NCBI GenBank assembly: GCA_922989275.2
Contig: OV277869.1
Span: 3,215,190-3,279,189 of the forward strand
Direction of reading: 5' to 3'
Source: Gari tellinella
Lineage: Eukaryota; Mollusca; Bivalvia; Cardiida; Psammobiidae
Length of the DNA: 64,000 nucleotides
Shown here: piece after piece, positions 47,201 to 56,200 of the stretch
Position numbering within the stretch: the first letter of the stretch is position 1
How the letters are laid out: each line of letters starts with the position of its first letter
Made by a program: the position numbers and the translations under genes
Notes under the pieces: model-generated
Told to the model about the DNA's origin: nothing
The model's database searches: none
What the model saw: only the letters and a program-made list of their open reading frames with translations

Positions 47201-50200
47201 AACTAGTTGTTAACAGTGGCGATCTTACAACCAGAATCAGTAATGTTTGTTCACTAGAAATATGGGAACGATTTATCCTGGGCCAATCAAAATATAATAA
47301 TAAATTCTTTTATTTCAGTCTCATTATGGTAACATTCACCTAAATTGGTTACTCGAACAAACCATGCCATTCGAACCGGAATTACAGGACACTATTTAAG
47401 GTCTGACTATATTGAAATAACAACATCATAAGCTATTAAAAAACCCTTTCACCGCCAAATTATTTTTGAGTTTTTTACCCCTACACCGTTATTGTGTCGT
47501 CTGCTTCAATATTATTTTCTGCTTTATCATTTCAAAGTTAGAATTAAGAGAGCATGACATAAGAAATTTCGAAACGGGTGTCAAACAGTTTTGATCCTGA
47601 TCAGACGCCGCGTGACGCGGCGTCTGATCAGGATCAAAACTGTTTGCAAATTCGACTTTAGGCGATTCTGGCGGTGAAAGGGTTAATCAGTTTTAGTATT
47701 ATTTTCCCAACTAAACAGTTACAATTCACACAAGGCACCGTTGACAGCGGTATGCCATATTAATTGGCTCTGCCTAAAAGTATAATCTATTTCAACTTTA
47801 AAGAAAACTAGAATATTAAAATGTTCAATGGGAGATAACCCTTACGAAGTTAGCAATGATTAAATACAGTGGATTATCTCCCTTGACAGTACATCATCAT
47901 GTCAAAAAGTACTAATAGATCTGGCGTAAAACAGTCAAAAGAATTAATGGCTCTGGCTTGCAAACAGTTTAAAGTACGACAAACAGTCACATTCATTGGC
48001 AATTTATTCGACTCTTATCTATTTACGGCTTGCCTTTATTATGCTCAATATGTTACATTAATATTCTAACTTAGTAAGAACATATTAAGTGAAATCGTAG
48101 TGACTTAGAAGTGGTTACTTTCGTTCGCTACGCCAATTCTTAACCATTACGTTTTCAATTAATATGTTCTACCTATAAGTTAATTGTTTTAATCACAACC
48201 ACTAAAGTGTGTTAAATATCATGTGCTTAAGGCAGAGGCTTTCTGTTTTATTTTTGCAATGTTTTAAGCTGTCAAAATCAAGTATTCTTTAATGGTCGTA
48301 AGAAATGTCATACTGTATACCATTAGCTGCTAAAGCATGATGAAAGAAAAACGGAAGGCTGTAAAAAAGAAGAAAAATGTTTTTAAAAAACATGAATTGA
48401 TAAAGTTTATCCTGAACCTTCATTAAAGTGTTACATCTCGAAGCGTCTTTTAACCCGGAATTTCAAACAAGCCTAATTTCCCAATGTGTTTCTTGTTTAC
48501 ATGCCTTTCACTATCATTGTTTAAAGTGTTTTAACCCTTTCACTATAAAAATGTTCACGATAAACATGAAAGGGTCAATGACAGATGACAGGTCCATCAG
48601 CTGTGCAGAACGAACGGAGTCAACTTCATTTAACCCTTACATGATCGAATTTATCGTGAGGGTTATACCCCTTCACCGCCATATTGTTGTCTGTTTCAAT
48701 ATTGTGATCTGCAGTATCGTTTCAAAGTTAGCTGTTTGCAAATACGCTTTATGACACCGTATGACGTCGAGTGAAACTGTTGTCAACTTCTTTTAATTAA
48801 ACAATTTTCTCGGTCGTAAACGTTCAGTTTCATAAAAGTTTAATTGTATCACCTCTTATTTGTTCAATCTCCACATTAATGAGCGGGTCTGCTCCATGGC
48901 TGAAGTCGACATTGCCAGAAACTCCTATAAGTTTCACGCTATCCATGCATTTAAATATGACTTCGTTGATGTCATAATCGTAGTCAAATTCGTCAAGGGA
49001 TTTTTCATACCCTGAAAAGAAGTGATGCAGAAAAAGTATTAAACCTTATCCTGCGGTGATGTCGTCTGCTTCGAAATTGTCGTCTGTAAAGTTTGTTAAA
49101 TGTAGATATATACCTTTTTTAAGTAAAGAAACCTAAAGCCGAGTGTCAAACAGTTTGGATCCAGATCAGACGCCGCGTTACGCGGCGTCTGATCTGGATC
49201 TAAATGGTTTGCAAAAATCAATCAACTCGCGACCAGCAGGCAAAAGGTTAAGTTAAAACTCCATTTAACAAGGCTAGGTACAAACAACAATAAACCTAGA
49301 GACAGAGTTCACTATTTTAATTTTTATAGAAGAATGGTTACACATTAAACGTAATCATTAGATACAGTTTTTAATTTATATCGTTTTATATTCTGTAGCA
49401 AATATGCTGCTTTCACAAAAATCATACAAACATATGCTTGCAAATATTTTCTAAGATTGAAGTCATTTATCCGGACATATTGATTTTGATTTCTATGTCA
49501 TCTGCCACAGCAATACTTATTACATTTAAGACAGTGTTGACCCATATCAATAGCCGCGTCTCAAACGCGACTCATGATCTTTGTCAATACTGTCTGGTTG
49601 ACACACATAAGCATCTACAGTATTTTGTGCCATAATTTTTAAAAAGTGGACACATTTATCAGACGTCAAGCTTGAATTGGCGACTGGACTTGGCCCATAT
49701 AATTTGGCAAAGCAATACGTTAAATGTCCTGCCCATGCCCTGGCTCATACACAATATTTACATTCGCCCCATTCTATTCAGTTGAAGAAAATGACGTTTG
49801 ATTCATATAGACGCGATATCTCGAGAGGGCGGGACTTGTGGATCTCTTTCGCAGAGGAGGTGGGGCTTATGGATCTGCTCTCTGCGAATCATTTTGTTGC
49901 TTCAGTAATGCGGTTATTGCTGTTCCTTTCAGGGTACACACTATTCGTGTTAACAACTTCTAGTATGGATTAACATACATGCATACTAATAAAATGTCAA
50001 TTTAATATTAGAAATTGCAGCAAATATATTATAAATATAAGAACTGAACTGTTTTTTGTCGGCGTTTAAGCGAAATAAACGACAGAAAATGATCGGCAAA
50101 TTTACCATGAATCGCCAGCGCCATTCATGAAATTTGACGATAATTTTCTGTCGTTTATTGCGCTATTAAAACGTCGAAAATGTGTCTTAAATAATTATTG

Positions 50201-53200
50201 GTTTCATTATCAAGGCACCAAAACAATAGAAAAATTAAAGGTCTATGTTTCTTTACCTATCTCCTTCAGTTTCTTGTCAGCACAGTCTAACGCCATGGCC
50301 GATACCCATGCGTGATCGTAACAACGTGGTGCAACATAATCGAAATGGCTATATGCCTTCTGGTAGGTTGGATAGTTGACCAGCCTTGCATCAAACTCGG
50401 TAGCTGTAGAAAGAGACCATTAACTCAATCACCCCTAAAACTTTTAATGGACAGTTCCAATTCCAAAATAAGTCTAGTCCATTTTTGACTATTTAGGGTT
50501 GATTTTAACAATATATTTCAAAATGACAAACAGTGTAGGCCATGATCAGAGGGCTCCTGAAGGAGCCCTCTGATCAGAGCCTTCACTGTTTGCATGGGAC
50601 AAGTGTAATCCTCACAGGTACACTGTTTGTAAATGACGAGTATACTCGTCGCTAGGGTTGGATGTGTTAATACTTTCACTGCCATTATGACGTAGTAGTC
50701 CGTTTAACCCTCTATCCCATAGAAGCGCCTTTTATCGCATTTCAATATATTCTTTCATTGAAGAAAACAGTTCCACTTTATACAGTCATAAATGAACATA
50801 ACCCAAAAAATATATTCTATGTGCTATCGTGTGGTAGCTTAAAATAGGTTGTAAGTAAAGCAGAATGCGTCTTAAGGCGCATTCTGCTTTACTTACAACC
50901 TGCTTTCAGGGGTCACCGATTATCAGTAAAATAAACTGGCTATTGGTTAAAGGGTTAACACAATTAACGCCATATTATCGTCTGCTTATTTTTCTTTTGA
51001 CCACATTTATTTATAGAATTTGGTATGTTCTACGGTTTGAACTAAAAGGCAATAATATACCCGCTATGTGAACTAGTTTAGATTCTGATACGGCACCAAC
51101 ACCGTCGTCGGATCATGACCTAACTGTTTTCACATTTCTGTGTTGTCGGGCGCGATAGTGAATTTTAAAACCAGTACAAACTTCGATATCTCGAAGTCGG
51201 TTTTGTCGAACATACCCGTATTTCAATGTTAAAACGTGGCTAGGCCACGTTTTAACTTTGAAATATGGGTATGTTCGATTTAACCGAGCATGAAATAATG
51301 CAGTTCATATGTCGAACAATCGGGTAGTTCGAGTTAAACGAGTTCGAGATATCGAAGTTCGACTGTATTAGCATACATTGCAAACAGTGTAAACCTTCCT
51401 GTTAAGGTTTGTACTGTTTGTTTTAGATTAACTTATTAGTATAGTCAAACAACTAGGTATGACGTGTCAAAGGTCAGCCGAGTCCATTTTTAAGGGATAA
51501 CAGCATTCCGCATGTTATCGGACCATTTTTAAACAGTTGACTTTAGTATATTAAATAAAAATGAAGGCGGAATTGCTGTCAGCAGTTTAGCGCAGTAGGT
51601 AAAGTGTAGGTACGCAGAATGCATTGTGATAATAGTATTTTTGTTCAGCGTGGGTTCGAATCCCACGTCAACCTCAAACTTTTCTTTTTAATCTAGAATG
51701 AATAGTAAAGCATTATCTTATTTCATACTGTATTATACTGACTATTTAAGCACATGTTCTTCAATGTTGGGGAAGGGGTGCATTAGTTTCAACTTTGAGT
51801 TCGAGTCCTATATTAGCCATATTTTCAAAAACAAAGGGATGATAAAATACAATATCAATACAAGTTTTAGTTATTTTCTTCAGGGGGGCTTTCCGCATTA
51901 CTGTAATGCAATGTAATTATAGAATCCTTAATATTGTTTTAGCCAAAAATATATTTTAGGTTGATACAAGACTCGAACCCGCGCTTAACAAAATGTTTCC
52001 CGATCATGCTTGCTTTTAGCCCTACGTCTTATCCACTACGCTATGTTTCCGATAACTAATTCATGTTTTGGTTGTAAAAATAACTAAACATTTTTTTTAA
52101 AAAATTGCCACGAGGATATCCGAAATGCTGATCTCCCTTATAAATGGACTCGGCGACCCCGTGACACGTCTAACCTAGTTGTTTGACTATACTACCGGTA
52201 TTATCTACAACAGCTATACAATCAGCATAAACTGGCCAGATTTAAAACAAATGGAATAGAACAAGTCTATTTGACAATTGCAACAGGAAAATCAATATAT
52301 GAGAGTTGTGGAATTTTCATGTTGTAAGGGTCGATTGTTATCTGTTAATTACAAAATGAAGCTGAACCAATCATCGATCATATTATTGCTATAAGCAATT
52401 AAAATGGTCGAACAACATGTTTGGAACTTAATAAATGACAAGCTTCTTGGTGTCTGAACAAGATAAGATCTGTTTGACATAAAACACTGCGGGCCATCTA
52501 CGTATATTATTATGAAAATCTTTTGCTACGACGATTTATATGGGTATCTCCCCTTATTCAGATTTATATAATTCACAACAGCAGATGTTAAGTGCTTGCG
52601 TGGCGGCTGTAAAAAGTCGCCCCGTACTTCATTCTCAGTGTTGTTATACTTTCTGGTCCTTTGGAATCATAGATTTCAGCGCATTTACAGTTGAAAGTTG
52701 AATTCCGCTTAAGCCGGTGCTAGGGGGCGTGAGCACTGTTGCATATTTCAGTATTGCTCATGAACAGACTCAATTAAACCGAGTCTGCAATTTTCAGTAT
52801 TTGCTTTGTTTTCTGTGCTTTCAAAGAATCTCCCCTTATTCAGATTTATTATAATAAATTTGTATTCCTACAAAGTCAGTGTATAAACTGAGAAATGTTT
52901 AACTACGAAAACACATTTGCCTAGGAATACAAATCTATTGTAATAACTATATGAGTTTTCCTAGCAAAACGTTTGTTGATAATTCCTAGGTGGCCCTCAG
53001 TGATTAATACGTCGATATTTTCTACAGTTTAATTAAATTGAATCACCCCTTAAGCCTTTCACTCTCAATAACGTCATAAAGCGCATTTGCAAACAGTTTT
53101 GGTCCTGATCAGACGCGGCGTAACTGTTTGCCACGTGTTTTGAAATTACGTAAGTTATACTTCCTTAAATAAATATCTATATAGCTTTGAAACGATATTG

Positions 53201-56200
53201 CAGACACAAAAAATGAAACAGAAGAAAATATGGCGTTGACGGAGTAAAAACATCGCGATAAATTTGATCATGAAAATGTTAAAGCTAAGGTTTGTAACAG
53301 TTTGAAAACAGTCAAGACAGTTACACCGAACTGAAAATAAATATGACTGAAAATGGTTAAATTCATTGACAATAATGAACATTCAATTACTGTGAAACTT
53401 TAATGTCATTTAACGTTTTTTAGGATTTTGTGTCAAAGCTTCTAACCCAAGGCAATTTTGTTTTACATCAGAATAGCTGTCATGTAGACTACAATAACTA
53501 TTCCAAATTTATCATAATAATGTACACTATCCATCGCTTCAAACGATTGCACAATCGGTTACAGGGTTAGCCAATGTCTCGTACAGTTAATTTGGCCAAT
53601 CATTCTAATGCCCACTATGTCAAGTTTAGAACATAGTTTCTATAACTATTGTTTATATGATCGTATAACCGCCTATGACACAGTTAGGCAATAAGTCAAA
53701 ACTCGTTTTTGTCACATTTAAATGATTGTTGAATGTTCAGCTTACTTTTGCGTAAACTAAGGTTTATATCCTCAAACATGTATCTCTCGAAAATGATCCT
53801 TATCATCAATTTCCAGTGTTGCTAAAGAATACTCATTTAACTATTCGTTTTGAGAAGTTTCTATCAATGGAAATCTCTAAGTTAAACACACGTACCTGTC
53901 ATATTGGCGATTCCCCTTTGATCGAGGAAATTTCTCGAGTAGAAATTTGTGACAATTGAGCCTTCGACCACCGCGTCCATCTGCTCTGCAGTGCAATCAA
54001 TGCCATCAAGATCCGACTTCCAAAAGTTTACACTATACCAGCCTACGAACATCCACACAATCCGTGGCCCGTAGTGCCCAATCTTGTACGCCTAAAACGA
54101 CACAAATTTTAAATATGTCAACAACGTTCAACTGCCGTAATGCCCAATATTGTACGCCTAGAACAACACAAGTTTTAAATATGTCAACAACGTTCATCTG
54201 CCGTAATGCCCAAGTTTGTACGCCTAGAACAACACAAGTTGAAATATGAGCCGTGTTATGAGAAAACCTGACTTATTGCATTGCAAACAGTGTATATCAA
54301 GGCCAGCTGCCGCGTCAAATACGCGGCAGCTGGTCTTGATCTACACTGTTTGACACCCACATGCATCTAAAGCATGATATGTAGCCGTGCAATACCCGGT
54401 ATACGGTATTTAGCAGTGTAGATCGCATTCAGATACAGAGCCTCGGAAGACAACGGTGCTTGGTCTGTCCAATGTTGTTATAGAATAAGGCAGGTTTTGT
54501 CATAGCACGGCTCATATGTAACGAATGTTCAAATGCCAATAATAGTTCACAGTTTTCCTACAAAAGTTGCATTTGAAACAAGGTACATATATTTTAATTA
54601 AGCATAGACAGATTTAGAATTTACAACTAAAGCTCTCTTACATTTCAATATTACTGACTTCTTCAACTATGAATCCGTGTCTTATTGCATTGCAATATTA
54701 TACTGACCAAGCACTATTGCCATCCCAGGCTCTGTATTAGAGTTTTGTCTATGCAGCCAAAAGCTGTATTATTTAGATGCATGTGGGTGTCAAACAATGC
54801 CGATCAATGCCAGCCACCGCGTCTTTGACAATGCAATAAATCAGGTTTTCTCATGGCATAATAATAGGTTCCTGAAATTTGTGTTTGCGAAATTTCTTAC
54901 AACCGTTTGATCTTCTTTATATTCTCAGAATATGAAACTTTCATTTGTTACTGTCCTTTTGTACATGTTATTGCGTCGTGTCGATTAAAAGACAAAATAT
55001 AACACTCACGGAACAGTATGCCACGCATAATCTTTGCATGCTGTGTGAGTTTTCGTCGGCAACAATTGTCGTCTGCTGTTGTTCTAAAACAGAATTTTCT
55101 ATATCTCTTTTCAAGACAGGGTCAGAGTGTCAAACAGTTTGTATTCATGATGAGACGCTGCGATACGCAGCGTCTCATCTTGATACAAACTGATTGCATT
55201 TAGGTAACCACTTTGGCATATATTAACAGCTAGCAGGATAGGCGTTAAATAATACACAATGCAATACCTTATATTACTTTCCGATCAATATAACAGTTAA
55301 ACTCATAATTACCGCACATATCATTTTTCGTGCCCTGTCATCGTACATGGCAGTCACGATTATCCTGACATCGTGATTCTGTAAGATGAAGGATAAAGAA
55401 ATAAATGACAAACACATGTAAATGACGCCAAAACATATGGGCATTGGTTCAACAGTATCAAAGTTATTACTTTCGTCATAAAACGTCTTTCTCTGTAATC
55501 TTGAGCAAATCCAGGTATTGCAGACTAGCATTTAGATTGTGAAGAGCGAATTTGTGTTTCACAATTACACGCATTGGTGTCCCTTTGTATAAAAGTCTTC
55601 AATATGGTGACTTGAGCACCAATTGCAAACCAACCCAAATATTGTTCAAATCGTAACAACACCAGACCCAATGCAAATAAAGCGTATGAGTTGAGTTCGC
55701 GATAGTTCTCAATATACTGATTCGTAGCATCTGATTATTCTGCAAAAATATGACGTAATTTAAAGCTCAACACTATCTCAGATTGTATTCAATTGCTTTA
55801 TAAGCATTTCTTTTACCTTTATTTGACTTTCTTTTGCTATGCGACATTCTTTGGAATGCCACATAGTGGCAAGTAACTCTTATGTATCTTGATCTCTGTC
55901 ACTATATGACATTGCTGTCTGAGCTATGCGACATTCTTTTGCTATGTAACATTCATTGGAATGTCACATAGGGGCAAGTTACTCTTATAATTCTTGGTTT
56001 GCTTTCTGTTTTATCAAGAGCGCTTTGATTCTTATTTTTTTTTAAATACGAATGAGACGGTTTTAAAGCCAAAATTGATAAGCGCGGTGTAATAAAATAA
56101 ATATTAGATGACAGTTTGCCTGACATTCAAATTGTCAACCCGTGAAACACCACGAGGTGAGGTATGACAATTTGAATGACACACAAACTGCCGTCTAATA

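Larger units (their letters stand above)
51437..52194. mobile_element. 758-bp TIR element carrying two opposed tRNA-like modules
   Basis: TIRs of about 80 bp: TAGTATAGTCAAACAACTAG, then ACGTGTCA and GCCGAGTCCATTT, with complement at the right end. One tRNA-like module per arm, pointing towards each other. Located in intron 6. Confidence 0.8.

Noticed and set aside
51584..51676. Candidate tRNA gene with perfect T-stem
   Set aside because: It lies inside a TIR element with a mirrored partner and has no convincing anticodon arm.
53956..54249. 97-codon plus-strand frame with repeated RNAQ.CTPRTTQ words
   Set aside because: Antisense of exon 6 and its duplicated acceptor units.
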